Shown one piece after another: positions 9,306 to 19,884 of a stretch of DNA of 51,401 nt (positions are counted from its first letter, which is position 1; each line of letters starts with the position of its first letter). Origin of the DNA: Candidatus Pacearchaeota archaeon (GTDB taxonomy: Archaea > Nanobdellota > Nanobdellia > Pacearchaeales > GW2011-AR1); contig JAGVXF010000011.1 of NCBI GenBank assembly GCA_018303925.1, positions 10,563 through 61,963 on the forward strand, given 5' to 3'. The position numbers were made by a program, and so were the translations under genes. Under the pieces are notes generated by a model. The model did no database searches. It was not told the DNA's origin and worked only from the letters and a program-made list of their open reading frames with translations.

Positions 9306-9920
9306 TTATTCTATCTTCTTAATTTCATTAAGAATCTTGTTTTTTAGTGCGGGTGACGTGTGTGTTTTTCCAAACCTCACCAAAGTTGGGTTAACTTCAC
9401 TCCATTTGTTTTTTGGGAAAATCTCTTTTAGGGTCCTTTCAATCATTTCCGGCTTTTGTGAATTAACCCACCCAAGATAATTTGAGATATAAGTTACATG
9501 TGTGTCAACGCCAATTGCATCACTTCCATATGCAGATAAAAATACATTTCCCGTTTTTCTTCCGACTCCCGGAAGTTCAATTAGTTTAGTTAAGTCCTCA
9601 GGAATCCTTGAATTTAAATCTTTTACAATTTTCTTTGCGCACTCGATTATATTTTTTGCCTTATTTTGAAAAAAATTTACCGGCTTAATTAATTCTTCAA
9701 CTTCTTTTAAACCTGCATTTGAAAGTTTTTCTGCGGACGAAAACTTTTGAAATAGTTTTTTACAAACTTCAATAGTAGTTTCGTCCCTGGTTCTTGCTGA
9801 AAGAATTATTGAAATTAAAGTCTGAAAAGGGATCGGCCACTCTTCTGCTACAAGACGCATTTTTTTCACGCCTTTTTTCATTTCTTCAAGCTGTTTTAAG
9901 GCAATTTCACGGGGGAACAT
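9306..9920 (-). CDS. nth: Endonuclease III-like DNA glycosylase lacking the C-terminal 4Fe-4S motif
   Basis: HhH ELPGVGRKTGNVFLSAYG and GVDTHV catalytic Asp; no C-terminal Cys. Confidence 0.9.
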   Translation of the reverse strand: MFPREIALKQLEEMKKGVKKMRLVAEEWPIPFQTLISIILSARTRDETTIEVCKKLFQKFSSAEKLSNAGLKEVEELIKPVNFFQNKAKNIIECAKKIVKDLNSRIPEDLTKLIELPGVGRKTGNVFLSAYGSDAIGVDTHVTYISNYLGWVNSQKPEMIERTLKEIFPKNKWSEVNPTLVRFGKTHTSPALKNKILNEIKKIE

Positions 9921-9953
9921 AAATTTTTAATGACTAATTTACTTTTAAAATTT

Positions 9954-10646
9954 ATGTTAGATGAACTTATTTCTGAAATTCAAAAAAATTATTCAAAAGA
10001 AAGAGCAGAGCACTCAAAAAGATTTTTCAAAACCGGTATTGGTGAATATGGCGAGGGAGATGTTTTTCTCGGGCTTTCTGTTCCACAGGTAAGGAGCTTT
10101 GCAAAAAAATACAGAGAATTATCCCTCTCACAAATCCAAAGGCTTCTTGATTCAGTAACTCATGAATATAGGCTGGTTGCGGGCATAATTTTAACGGATA
10201 AATTTGAGAAAAACCCCGAAGAGGTTTTCAATTTCTACATAAAAAATGCGAAAAGGTTTAACAATTGGGATTTGGTCGATTTAACTGCCCCAAAAATTAC
10301 GGGAAATTTTCTTCTTGATAAAAATAAAAAAATTCTTTATGACCTTGCAAAATCAAAGAACTTATGGGAGAAAAGGATTGCAATTGTCTCAACTTACGCT
10401 TTCATACGGGAAGGGAAGTTTGCAGACACCCTTAAAATTTCAGAAATTTTACTCAATAACCCCCATGACTTAATACACAAAGCAGTGGGCTGGATGCTAA
10501 GAGAAGTTGGAAAAAGAAGTGAAGAAATACTTAAAGACTTTTTAAAAGTTAATTATAAAAAAATCCCAAGGACAACTCTTCGTTATGCAATTGAAAAATT
10601 TGACGAAAAAGAAAGGAAAAAATTACTTAAGGAAAAATTTGATTGA
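9954..10646 (+). CDS. DNA alkylation repair protein, AlkD-like HEAT repeat
   Basis: LSVPQVRSFAKKY, NNWDLVDLTAPKI, WEKRIAIVSTYAFIREG, VGWMLREVGKRS. Confidence 0.9.
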   Translation: MLDELISEIQKNYSKERAEHSKRFFKTGIGEYGEGDVFLGLSVPQVRSFAKKYRELSLSQIQRLLDSVTHEYRLVAGIILTDKFEKNPEEVFNFYIKNAKRFNNWDLVDLTAPKITGNFLLDKNKKILYDLAKSKNLWEKRIAIVSTYAFIREGKFADTLKISEILLNNPHDLIHKAVGWMLREVGKRSEEILKDFLKVNYKKIPRTTLRYAIEKFDEKERKKLLKEKFD

Positions 10647-10647
10647 C

Positions 10648-10881
10648 CTACGGAAAACAATCGTGCATTTTAATATCCCCTTTCCCTTCAAAAATTCTTT
10701 CAGGAGGTATTATGGGGGAATTGTTTATAGAATTTAATAACTCATCAAGAGATTCTTTTTTTCTTCTTCTTGACATTTCAATATAATTTATCTCTTCACC
10801 TTCAGAAGTAATATATCTCACCGTATAACAATCTTTTATTCCCCCATAAGGAACCATCTTTGTTTTATAATTGTCTCCCAT
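10648..10881 (-). CDS. Hypothetical protein
   Basis: 77-aa ORF. Confidence 0.45.
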   Translation of the reverse strand: MGDNYKTKMVPYGGIKDCYTVRYITSEGEEINYIEMSRRRKKESLDELLNSINNSPIIPPERIFEGKGDIKMHDCFP

Positions 10882-10926
10882 ACTTTATCAAAAATGAACC
10901 TGTTTAAAAATATTTATTCACTTAAT

Positions 10927-13572
10927 TCATGAATCAATCTTAAATATCTTCCCGTTGCGGTTCATTTTTTTCAAAATATCAAAAATCAAAATAAGCAAAA
11001 ACGCAAATCCAAGTGCGGCAATCCAGTCTACAAAAGGCAATGGTATTGTGCCAAAGAGGCTATTTAATGGGGTGTATATTATTGCAAAAGTTGCAACAAG
11101 TGATATGACTGCTGCAATTGCAAGGTAAGGGTTGGCAATAGGTGAGCGCGTCAGCGTAAGTTTTCTAAAACTCCTGAAATTAAATGCCCCTGCTATTTCT
11201 ATCACAATCAAAGCCAGAAGCGCAGTTGTCCTTGCATCCTCTGCACTCTGACCCAAAACATTGAATGCAAAATAAAAAGTAGCGAGAACAAAAATTGTCA
11301 TGAGAGATCCTGCAAAAATTAAAAGTCCAAAAAGGGTCTTATTTAATATATGAGATTTTGCTCTTGGCTTTTCATCTAGTATATCTTCTGAAGACTTATT
11401 AAATCCAAGGGTTATCGCGGGAAGGTCATCAGTGACAAGATTCATGAACAATATCTGCAGAGCAAGGAGAAGAGGAATAGGCCAGCCGAAAACAGGAACA
11501 AGCAAAACCCCCAAGAACAAAATCATGAGTTCTGCATAATTGCATGAAAGCTGATAAGTCACAAATTTTCTTATATTGTTAAAAATTGTCCTCCCTTCCT
11601 TGATTGCATCTATAAGCGTCACAAAATTGTCGTCTTTAAGGATTAAATCAGCAACTGAACGCGAGACATCTGTTCCGTTTTTCCCCATAGCAACCCCTAT
11701 ATGAGCCTCTTTAAGGGCAGGGGAATCATTTACCCCGTCTCCTGTCATTGTTACAATTTCTCCGTTTTCTTTTAGTGCTCTCACAATCCTTAATTTATGC
11801 TCCGGCTTTACCCTTGCAAAGATAACAGATTTTTTCACTTCCTCTGCAAGACGGTTATCAGACAATTTGTCTATCTCAAAACCTTCAAGAATTTTTCCTG
11901 AGCCTAAATTTATCTCTTTTGCAATTGCAAGTGCAGTCTCTCTGTCGTCTCCTGTTATCATCTTTATTTTTATTCCTGTTCTCCTGCACATCACCAAAGC
12001 CTCTTTTACACCTTCCCTTGGAGGATCTTCCATTCCGACAACTCCCAAAAAAATTAAATCCTCTTCTTTTATCTCTTTTGAATCATTTTCCCTGTATGCT
12101 ATCGCAAGCGTACGAAGTGACATTGAAGCCATTTTTTTATTTTCATCAAGTATCTTTTTTTTGTCTTTTTCAAGAAGTCTGAAAATACCATCTTTCCTTT
12201 GCATATATTTGCATTTCCCAAGGATATACTCCAAAGCCCCCTTTGAATAAACCATTTTTTTCTTTCCTTCACGGTAAAGGACAGACATCATTTTTCGTTC
12301 AGATGAAAAAGGTACTTCATCATCTCTTTCCCCAAAATCTTCCTTGTAAATGCCGGCTTTTGAAGCCATAACTAAAAGGGCCGCTTCTGTCGGGGTTCCC
12401 AAGACTTCAAATTCCTTATCTTCTCCAGTCCTCTTTATTTTTGCATCATTGCAGATTACAGAAGATTTTAATAAAAGATTTAGAACCTTCTCATCTGTCT
12501 GATTAACAGGCATTTTGTTAAAGAGAAATTTTCCGTTTCCTGCGTAACCCACTCCTGTAACATCAAGAAATTTATTATCCAAAAAAATTCTTTTTATGGT
12601 CATCTCCCCTTTGGTTATTGTTCCGGTTTTATCTGTGCATATAACTGTTGTTTCCCCAAGTGTTTCTATAATTGACATCCTATTCACTATTGCGTTTTTT
12701 TGGGCCATTTTGTATGCCCCAACTGATAAAGTTGTTATCAAAACAACTGGAAAACCTTCAGGAAATGCAGAAACAGCTATAGCAATAGTTAAAACAAGAA
12801 TTCCGGCAATTGAATCGCCGGATGAATTTGAGCGCAAAAATGCGATAAAACCTGTAAGAATAGCAATTGTAATTCCAAAGAAGGATATGTATTTTGAAAT
12901 TGAATTAACTTTTTTTTGAAGAGGCAGTTCTTTTTCGGCATTTGATATAAGTCCTGCTATCTTTCCAAACTTAGTGTCCATCCCAGTTTCCATGACTTCA
13001 GCCATGCATTTGCCATCTATGATAAATGAACCTGCAAAAAGCATGTTTTCTTTTGAAGGGTTTTTCGAGTTATAGGATGCAATTTTTTTCACCTCATCTG
13101 CTTCACCAGTCAGAACTGCTTCATTAATAAGAAGATTTTTTTCAAAAATAATAACACAATCCGCCGGAATTTTTTCCCCGGTCCTTAAAACAAGAATATC
13201 TCCCGGTACAATTTCCTTTGTCGGAATTTCCGTCTCAACGTCATCCCTTATTACAATAGAAACAGGCATAAGCATTTCCTTTAGCTTTTCAATTGCTTTT
13301 TCGGCTTTATACTCCTGAAAAAATCCTGTAGATATAACTAAAATAATAACAACCATAATAACATACGCTGTTACAGACTCACCTACAAAAAAAGAAATAA
13401 ACATTGCAAAAAGAAGAAGATAAATTATAAAATTTTTCTTAACCTGCCGTAGTAGAATGCCTAAAAGCGAAGCCTTTCCGACATCCTTTATTTCATTAAA
13501 CCCATATTTTTCCAGCCTCTTTTTAGCTTCTTTTTTACCAAGACCTTTTTGTTTTATCATTAGATTAATCAA
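10927..13572 (-). CDS. Cation-translocating P-type ATPase (P2/Ca2+-type)
   Basis: CTDKTGTITKGEM, TGEADEV, AFPEGFPVVL, MTGDGVNDSPALKEA. Confidence 0.95.
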   Translation of the reverse strand: MINLMIKQKGLGKKEAKKRLEKYGFNEIKDVGKASLLGILLRQVKKNFIIYLLLFAMFISFFVGESVTAYVIMVVIILVISTGFFQEYKAEKAIEKLKEMLMPVSIVIRDDVETEIPTKEIVPGDILVLRTGEKIPADCVIIFEKNLLINEAVLTGEADEVKKIASYNSKNPSKENMLFAGSFIIDGKCMAEVMETGMDTKFGKIAGLISNAEKELPLQKKVNSISKYISFFGITIAILTGFIAFLRSNSSGDSIAGILVLTIAIAVSAFPEGFPVVLITTLSVGAYKMAQKNAIVNRMSIIETLGETTVICTDKTGTITKGEMTIKRIFLDNKFLDVTGVGYAGNGKFLFNKMPVNQTDEKVLNLLLKSSVICNDAKIKRTGEDKEFEVLGTPTEAALLVMASKAGIYKEDFGERDDEVPFSSERKMMSVLYREGKKKMVYSKGALEYILGKCKYMQRKDGIFRLLEKDKKKILDENKKMASMSLRTLAIAYRENDSKEIKEEDLIFLGVVGMEDPPREGVKEALVMCRRTGIKIKMITGDDRETALAIAKEINLGSGKILEGFEIDKLSDNRLAEEVKKSVIFARVKPEHKLRIVRALKENGEIVTMTGDGVNDSPALKEAHIGVAMGKNGTDVSRSVADLILKDDNFVTLIDAIKEGRTIFNNIRKFVTYQLSCNYAELMILFLGVLLVPVFGWPIPLLLALQILFMNLVTDDLPAITLGFNKSSEDILDEKPRAKSHILNKTLFGLLIFAGSLMTIFVLATFYFAFNVLGQSAEDARTTALLALIVIEIAGAFNFRSFRKLTLTRSPIANPYLAIAAVISLVATFAIIYTPLNSLFGTIPLPFVDWIAALGFAFLLILIFDILKKMNRNGKIFKIDS

Positions 13573-13614
13573 GGAAGAATCTGAATTTAAATATTTCTTA
13601 TTGGAATTATTTCA

Positions 13615-15267
13615 TCATAATTTATCCTTTTCAACTTTAGGGTGCTTCTGACCCTTCTTTAGCCTTTCCTTGAGGATTTTTAGTTCATTAACCTTCTCTT
13701 TTTCATAAACATTTTTATTGTCTTTTGCGGTTTCAATAAGTTTTGAAGTGTATTCCCCTCCAAGAAAATGGGGAAGGATTACATAATCTGCTCCGGAATG
13801 GTAAAGTTCAATTGCGTCTTCAATCTGCCTTGCAGTCAGGATAGCAACTGACTTTGACTTGCCTCTTTTGATTACTTTAAGAATTAACTGATTTGTCTCT
13901 TTTTCAGGAATTGTGGATACAATTAAAGAAGCCTTGCCAATTTCAAGGTCTCTCACAACATCAGGATTATAATCCACAACAAGAAAATTCTTTGTTATTT
14001 TTGAAAAAGACTTGATTACAGAAAAACCTATTCTGTTATATCCAAATAAAATATAATCATAACTTTTTCTAGGTATTTCTTTTTCCTTTAATTTTTTTCT
14101 TTCAAAGACTGTAAGAAAACCTAAAATTTTATTGAAGATTGCATCAGAGTAAATGATAAGATATGTCGAACCTGCAATTGTGATTAATCCTATTATGGTC
14201 ACAAAAGAAAGTATCTCCGGACTTAAACTTCCGGTCTTTACTCCTAAAGCAATTAATATCAGCGAAAATTCTGAAATCTGGGCAACGGTCAGACCAGCCA
14301 TAAAACCTGTTTTTTTACTGTAGCCTAAAAGTCCCATAAGAAGCATCACAATAATGGGATTTCCTATAAGGATAAAAAGCGAGAGGATAATTGCCGGAAC
14401 AATCATATTATTTATGTCCCCGAAGGTCATCTGGCTTCCTAAAATTATAAAAAAGAATATTATGAAAAAATCCCTTAAAGGCTTTAATTTTGAACTCACC
14501 TCATAACTGTAAGGAGACATTGAGAGCATTATTCCCGCAATCAATGCCCCGACTTCTATAGAAAGACCTACATAGGTGAAAAGAAGGGACAATCCAAATC
14601 CCCATGATATGGCAAACAAAAATAAAAACTCCTGGGACTTCGCAAAAAAGTTGCTTAATTTTGGCAAAACATAATAACTTATCGGAATTAAAAAAGCAAT
14701 TAGGACCGCACCTTTTATTATTGTTGAAAAAATAAGGCTGCCTGCAGCCCCCTCCCCGCTTGAGAGAGAAGAAACGGCAATTAGTATGAAGATAGCAACT
14801 AAATCCTGAACTAATAAAAAACCAATTGAAATTTTTCCGTAAAGCTTCTCAAGAGCATCCTTGTCTGAGAGCAATTTCATTATTATAATAGTTGAGGAAA
14901 AAGTAAGAGCAACTGCAATATATATTGAAGTGACCACATCAAATCCCAGAGAAATGCATATGAAGTAACCAATCAGGGAAGTGAAAACTATCTGCCCGAT
15001 TCCCGTAATAAGAGAAATTTTACCAACTTCTTTTATCACTTTAGGGGAAAGGTGAAGCCCAATGACAAAAAGTAAAAAAGCAATCCCCATTTCCGAAAAG
15101 ACATTTATTATCTCACTGCTCCGAAGAAGGTCAAGAAAAAGGGGGCCGACAAGCAATCCCGTTAATATATATCCGATTATAAGAGGCTGTTTTAAGAGCC
15201 TTATCACAATTGAAACTCCAAAAACCGCCAGAATTATAAGTCCAAATTGTATAAACGGATTATCCAT
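13615..15267 (-). CDS. Kef-type (CPA2) cation/proton antiporter with C-terminal TrkA-N-like domain
   Basis: IIGYILTGLLVGP, 12-TM-like pattern, then YDYILFGYNRIGFSVIKSF...VVDYNPD. Confidence 0.92.
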   Translation of the reverse strand: MDNPFIQFGLIILAVFGVSIVIRLLKQPLIIGYILTGLLVGPLFLDLLRSSEIINVFSEMGIAFLLFVIGLHLSPKVIKEVGKISLITGIGQIVFTSLIGYFICISLGFDVVTSIYIAVALTFSSTIIIMKLLSDKDALEKLYGKISIGFLLVQDLVAIFILIAVSSLSSGEGAAGSLIFSTIIKGAVLIAFLIPISYYVLPKLSNFFAKSQEFLFLFAISWGFGLSLLFTYVGLSIEVGALIAGIMLSMSPYSYEVSSKLKPLRDFFIIFFFIILGSQMTFGDINNMIVPAIILSLFILIGNPIIVMLLMGLLGYSKKTGFMAGLTVAQISEFSLILIALGVKTGSLSPEILSFVTIIGLITIAGSTYLIIYSDAIFNKILGFLTVFERKKLKEKEIPRKSYDYILFGYNRIGFSVIKSFSKITKNFLVVDYNPDVVRDLEIGKASLIVSTIPEKETNQLILKVIKRGKSKSVAILTARQIEDAIELYHSGADYVILPHFLGGEYTSKLIETAKDNKNVYEKEKVNELKILKERLKKGQKHPKVEKDKL

Positions 15268-15423
15268 TTTCCTCTTTTTTTGTTTTTTGTATTAATTAGG
15301 GTTACAAGGCAAAGATTATTTATAAGTTTATTGAAGAACAATCAGAAAAATTTCAAAATAGGAAACACTTTAAAATCTTTTATATGGTTAAATCTATATT
15401 GAAATAAAATAAAGAAAATCAAA

Positions 15424-16440
15424 ATGAAAAAGACAAAATACGATTCGTATCTTTCAGGAAAACTTGTGAAAGGCTGCCGGCTTTGCGTAGAGGGGCGTAA
15501 AATGGTCCTTTTTGTAACTGGGCTTTGCTCACGAGGATGCGATTTTTGCCCCTTGTCAAAATTAAGAAAAAATATAGACAGCACTTATGCAAATGAAAGA
15601 CCGGTGAAATCCCTTAAGGAACTTTTCAAAGAAATAGAGGTTTCCGGGGCAAATGGCTGCTCAATTACCGGCGGAGACCCACTGCTTAAATTAAAAAAGA
15701 CGGTCATTTTAGGAAAAGCCCTTAAGAAAAAATTCGGAAAAAAGTTTCACATACATATTTACCTTTCAACAAAACTTGTGAATTACAAAAACCTAAAAAA
15801 ACTCTCCAGTTTCATCGATGAAGCAAGGTTTCACCCCGACTTTGAAAAGCCTGCCATGGAAGAGATAGAAAAAATAAAACTTGCGGGAAAATTTTGGGAC
15901 AAAAAAAATATAGGAATTGAAATCCCATGTTTTCCAGACAAAATCGATAAAATTTACAGATTTATTTTAAAAGCAAAAGAACATTTTTCTTTTCTGAACC
16001 TCAATGAACTTGAAGCGGGAGAAATTACAGGACATGAAATGGCGAAAAAATATAGACTGAACAAAGATGGCTACACTGTCAGAAAATCCATAAATGCAGG
16101 AATAAAATTAATAAAAAAATTAGAGAAAAGAAAAATAAAGTTAAACATTAACCTTTGCACAGCAAAACTTAAGATATGGCATCAGTATGGGTGCAGACTT
16201 AAAAATTACAAGGCGTTTAATTTTTCAAAAAAAACAAAAGATGGAACCCTTCTTTATTTTTCAACTGCGGGCGCAAATGAAAAATTTTTGGGCAAGAAAG
16301 ATTTTTTTTACGACAAAAATAAAAACCAATTAATCATAAATCCTAAAATAATTTCGAGACTAAAAGATAAAATTGAAATTTATAAAACTGAAGAATATCC
16401 CACATATGACAGAGAAGAGGTTTTAAAAGAAAAGATTTAG
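15424..16440 (+). CDS. Radical SAM domain protein
   Basis: GLCSRGCDFCPLS (CxxxCxxC), CSITGGDPLL. Confidence 0.88.
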   Translation: MKKTKYDSYLSGKLVKGCRLCVEGRKMVLFVTGLCSRGCDFCPLSKLRKNIDSTYANERPVKSLKELFKEIEVSGANGCSITGGDPLLKLKKTVILGKALKKKFGKKFHIHIYLSTKLVNYKNLKKLSSFIDEARFHPDFEKPAMEEIEKIKLAGKFWDKKNIGIEIPCFPDKIDKIYRFILKAKEHFSFLNLNELEAGEITGHEMAKKYRLNKDGYTVRKSINAGIKLIKKLEKRKIKLNINLCTAKLKIWHQYGCRLKNYKAFNFSKKTKDGTLLYFSTAGANEKFLGKKDFFYDKNKNQLIINPKIISRLKDKIEIYKTEEYPTYDREEVLKEKI

Positions 16441-17318
16441 TGCAGGGGTCTTTTTTTAACGCGCCCGCCCGAGACATCATTAAGGCTTTGCTCTATTATG
16501 AGTGCAGAGGGGTCTATTGATTTTATTTCGTTTTTAATTCTGGAAACTTCAATTCTTGTTACGATTGTGTAAAGGATGTCCAGGTCAAGATTTCTTGAAT
16601 CTTCTTCAGAGTACCCTCCTTTTCCTTTGTAAATTGTGACTCCTTTTTTGAGGTCGTGTATAAGTTTTTTCCTTATCTCTTTGTTTTTTTCTGAAATTAT
16701 TACAATTCCTATATATTCTTCAATTCCCGTCACAATAAAATCAAGGGTTTTAAATGCAGTCAGATAAATTAAAATTGAATAGAGTGCGACTTCTATGCTT
16801 AGAAGAACAGCTGCAAAAGAAAAAATAATTATATTCATCAAAAAAATAATTTCCCCCACACTCATGCTTAATTTTCTGCTTAGGTAAACTGAAAGAACTT
16901 CTGTTCCATCAAGAACACTTCCTCCTCTTATTGAAAGGCCTATTCCGGCCCCAAGCAAAAAACCCCCGAAAACGGATACCAAAAGTTTGTCTGAAGTTAC
17001 CACGGGATATTCAACAATCCAAAGACAGACTGAAAGTAACAGAATTGCAAAAAATGTTTTTATGGCAAATGGCTTATTGATTTGCCTTCTTGCAAGAAAG
17101 ATAAATGGAAGGTTAAGGATAAAAATCAAAACTGAGACAGAGATTGGAGTCAAAAAATGAATCAAAAGGGATATTCCTGTAATTCCCCCATCAATAAAGC
17201 CGTTTGGAATCAAAAAACCCTTAAGCCCAAAACCAGCAACTACAACCCCTATTAATATTAAAAAGTATTCTTTAATTTCCAAAAGGGTAATCCTGAACCT
17301 CCTCTCTTTTTTCACCAT
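16437..17318 (-). CDS. YitT/DUF2179-like membrane protein
   Basis: FLIPNGFIDGGITGISLL, GAGIGLSIRGGSVLDGTEVLS, C-terminal KGVTIYKGKGGYS domain. Confidence 0.85.
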   Translation of the reverse strand: MVKKERRFRITLLEIKEYFLILIGVVVAGFGLKGFLIPNGFIDGGITGISLLIHFLTPISVSVLIFILNLPFIFLARRQINKPFAIKTFFAILLLSVCLWIVEYPVVTSDKLLVSVFGGFLLGAGIGLSIRGGSVLDGTEVLSVYLSRKLSMSVGEIIFLMNIIIFSFAAVLLSIEVALYSILIYLTAFKTLDFIVTGIEEYIGIVIISEKNKEIRKKLIHDLKKGVTIYKGKGGYSEEDSRNLDLDILYTIVTRIEVSRIKNEIKSIDPSALIIEQSLNDVSGGRVKKRPLH

Positions 17319-17394
17319 AATCAGTTAAATGTGATGCTTCTTTTAAATTTATCCGGTTTAAAAAACCTTAAAAGTTCCCCCCCTTTGTAATTCC

Positions 17395-18282
17395 ATGATA
17401 AATCTTGAAAAAATAAAACAGAGTAAATCCACTGAAGAACTCCTTGAATTTTCAATAATTAATATAGACAAGCCAACAGGACCTACCAGCTTTGATGTTT
17501 CAGATTTTGTTCGTAAAACTCTTGGGGCAAGAAAAACTTCACATTTTGGAACTCTTGATCCTAAAGTTACTGGGGTACTCCCAATCGCCCTGAACAGGGC
17601 ATGCAAATTAACAGGATTTTTTTTAGGGGAAGACAAAACTTATGTCGGAATTGCAAGATTTCACGAGAAAGTTTCCATTGAAAAAATAGAAAAAGTAATA
17701 AAAGAAAAGTTTTCAGGCATAATAAAACAAATCCCCCCTGTAAAATCTAGGGTAAAAAGAGAAGAACGTGAAAGGGAGATTCATTCATTCAAACTTCTGG
17801 AGCAGGACGAAAAAGACATTTTGTTTTCCACAAAAGTAGAAGGCGGAACTTACATAAGAAAATTAATTGATGACCTTGGAAAAGAATTGGGAATTGGGGC
17901 GCACATGCTTGAACTTAGAAGAACAAACGCCGGAATTTTTTACGAAGACGATAAAATTTACCCTGCAGTTAATTTGTATGATTTTGAAAAAGCGGTTCTC
18001 GAATACCGAAAAGGGGACGACACCCTTTTAAGAAAAATTTTAATTCTGGCAGATATTGTCTGCTGGGTTTATCCCCCTGTTTTTATAAAAGACAAAAACT
18101 TAAAAAAAATTCATACCGGAAAACCCCTTTCCTACAGGGATCTTGAAAAAAATGAAAAACATGAAACGGGCGAAAAAATTTCAGTTTTTTGCGATGACAT
18201 ATTTATCGGGATGTACAAAGTTATTAATGAAGGGGAACTTTTTGCCAAGGGGGAGTTTGTAATGCAACCTGTTAAACAATAA
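17395..18282 (+). CDS. cbf5: tRNA/rRNA pseudouridine synthase Cbf5/TruB family
   Basis: IINIDKPTGPTSFDVSDFVRKTLGARKTSHFGTLDPKVTGVLPIAL; C-terminal PUA. Confidence 0.93.
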   Translation: MINLEKIKQSKSTEELLEFSIINIDKPTGPTSFDVSDFVRKTLGARKTSHFGTLDPKVTGVLPIALNRACKLTGFFLGEDKTYVGIARFHEKVSIEKIEKVIKEKFSGIIKQIPPVKSRVKREEREREIHSFKLLEQDEKDILFSTKVEGGTYIRKLIDDLGKELGIGAHMLELRRTNAGIFYEDDKIYPAVNLYDFEKAVLEYRKGDDTLLRKILILADIVCWVYPPVFIKDKNLKKIHTGKPLSYRDLEKNEKHETGEKISVFCDDIFIGMYKVINEGELFAKGEFVMQPVKQ

Positions 18283-18313
18283 TAATTAAAAACCCTGACA
18301 AAGTTAGTTCTAT

Positions 18314-18532
18314 ATGAAGAGAGGTTCAGGATTAATTAAAACGGTTATGTTATTAAGCGCTTTTGGAGTTGCAAGTTGCTCATTAACACCCCGAATAATT
18401 TCATATGAGCAATATAATCCGAACTCATCACTAATAAAAGAAACTTATGTTGATTCTTCTGAATACAGAGAAAACCTTAAAAAATTCAATAAAAGCATTG
18501 AAGAAAAAAGGGAAAAACTTTCCGGAAATTAA
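18314..18532 (+). CDS. Small putative lipoprotein
   Basis: Signal peptide-like N-terminus with FGVASC lipobox-like motif. Confidence 0.5.
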   Translation: MKRGSGLIKTVMLLSAFGVASCSLTPRIISYEQYNPNSSLIKETYVDSSEYRENLKKFNKSIEEKREKLSGN

Positions 18533-18585
18533 ATTCCTCTTATCTTTCTAGAAAAATATATATACTTTATTATACATATTAAAAT

Positions 18586-18957
18586 ATGCAAAAGAAGGGG
18601 CTTCTGTCAAGGTTGGTTTTTCCTTTAGCTGCTGTTTTATTTTTTTCCGGGTGTTATTCTGTTTTTGAAGTCCCAAAAAATCCTAAAAAAGAACTTAACT
18701 ACCCCTTAGAATTGCTGGATTTCGATTGTGATGGAATTCCCAACATTTATGACCCGCATCCCTACAATTATGATTTTTATTGGGGCTTAAAAATTTACTC
18801 AATTACTCCTTCCTTTAGAAACTACTATTACTACTATCCCCCCTATTTGCATTTTCCTTTCCCAAACAAAAATAGTGATAAAGAAGCCCCATCTGTTTTC
18901 CCTAAAAAAGAAAGGAAAAAGGATACTCAGGAATTGAGAAATAATGGGAGCAGATGA
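18586..18957 (+). CDS. Putative lipoprotein with Asp-rich calcium-binding-like motif
   Basis: FFSGC lipobox-like; DFDCDGIPNIYDPHPYN. Confidence 0.55.
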   Translation: MQKKGLLSRLVFPLAAVLFFSGCYSVFEVPKNPKKELNYPLELLDFDCDGIPNIYDPHPYNYDFYWGLKIYSITPSFRNYYYYYPPYLHFPFPNKNSDKEAPSVFPKKERKKDTQELRNNGSR

Positions 18958-19008
18958 GATTCCAAAAGAATAAGATAAACTTATTAAGAGCCGTTTCTAA
19001 AAAAAATA

Positions 19009-19593
19009 ATGAGACAATTCCTTTACTTTTCAAACTCGGCTGCGACATCGGGAAAAGCCCTCAGTGAAGGAGACCTTATGAAAGCCGGAAGAATGGACAT
19101 TGCAATACATTCATTTATACAGGGGATTTTTTTGTCACATGGATTCAGAAAAGACGTCACTTTCCACTTTGTGTTTTACGGAATGCCTGACCCGCCAAAG
19201 CACATTGAAATAACAGTAACCGATGAACTCGAAATTTCAAAAAAAGATGTCGGAAATTTAATAAAGAAGATTTTATACAAATACAGGCCTGGAGAAAAAA
19301 CTGGAGTTTTTCCGGGATGCTTTATTGAGAAAAAAAGCTTTTTGAATGTTATTGAAGAAATTTTACAAAAAGATACTAAATGTTTTATCCTTGACAAAAA
19401 CGGAAAATCAATAAGGGAAATAGAAATTCCTAAGGACTGCTGTTTTATCCTTGGGGACCACGACGGACTTCCTAAAAAAGAGATGAAACGCCTTAAAAAA
19501 ATTATGACTCCTGTGTCAATAGGGCCTAAAATATATTTTGCCTCCCAAACCATTGCAGTTGTGAATAATGAACTTGATTTTAGGGGGTTATAA
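19009..19593 (+). CDS. trmY: tRNA (pseudouridine(54)-N(1))-methyltransferase
   Basis: MRQFLYFSNSAATSG...FILGDHDGLPKKE...IYFASQTI. Confidence 0.9.
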   Translation: MRQFLYFSNSAATSGKALSEGDLMKAGRMDIAIHSFIQGIFLSHGFRKDVTFHFVFYGMPDPPKHIEITVTDELEISKKDVGNLIKKILYKYRPGEKTGVFPGCFIEKKSFLNVIEEILQKDTKCFILDKNGKSIREIEIPKDCCFILGDHDGLPKKEMKRLKKIMTPVSIGPKIYFASQTIAVVNNELDFRGL

Positions 19594-19884
19594 CTTGGAG
19601 TAGTCAGTTATTATTTCAAAATCTTTCACTCCAAATATTTTTTCGTACTCTTTACCAAACTTAAGAAGTTTTTCTTCAGGAATTTTTTTGTAGACAGTCA
19701 GCCTGTTTTTTAAATCAAAAAGGAACATTATTATTTCGCTCTTGTCATAAAAACTTAAGCCAAGATGATTGTGGTTGATTGAATAGATGTTTTTATAAAA
19801 ATGTTTTTTCATGAGTTTCAATTTTTCTTCAAGAAGGTTTTCCTTTTTATTCTCTTCTTCAGTGATATCAACTATTTTTACCAT
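19588..19884 (-). CDS. Hypothetical protein
   Basis: 98-aa ORF. Confidence 0.5.
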   Translation of the reverse strand: MVKIVDITEEENKKENLLEEKLKLMKKHFYKNIYSINHNHLGLSFYDKSEIIMFLFDLKNRLTVYKKIPEEKLLKFGKEYEKIFGVKDFEIITDYSKL

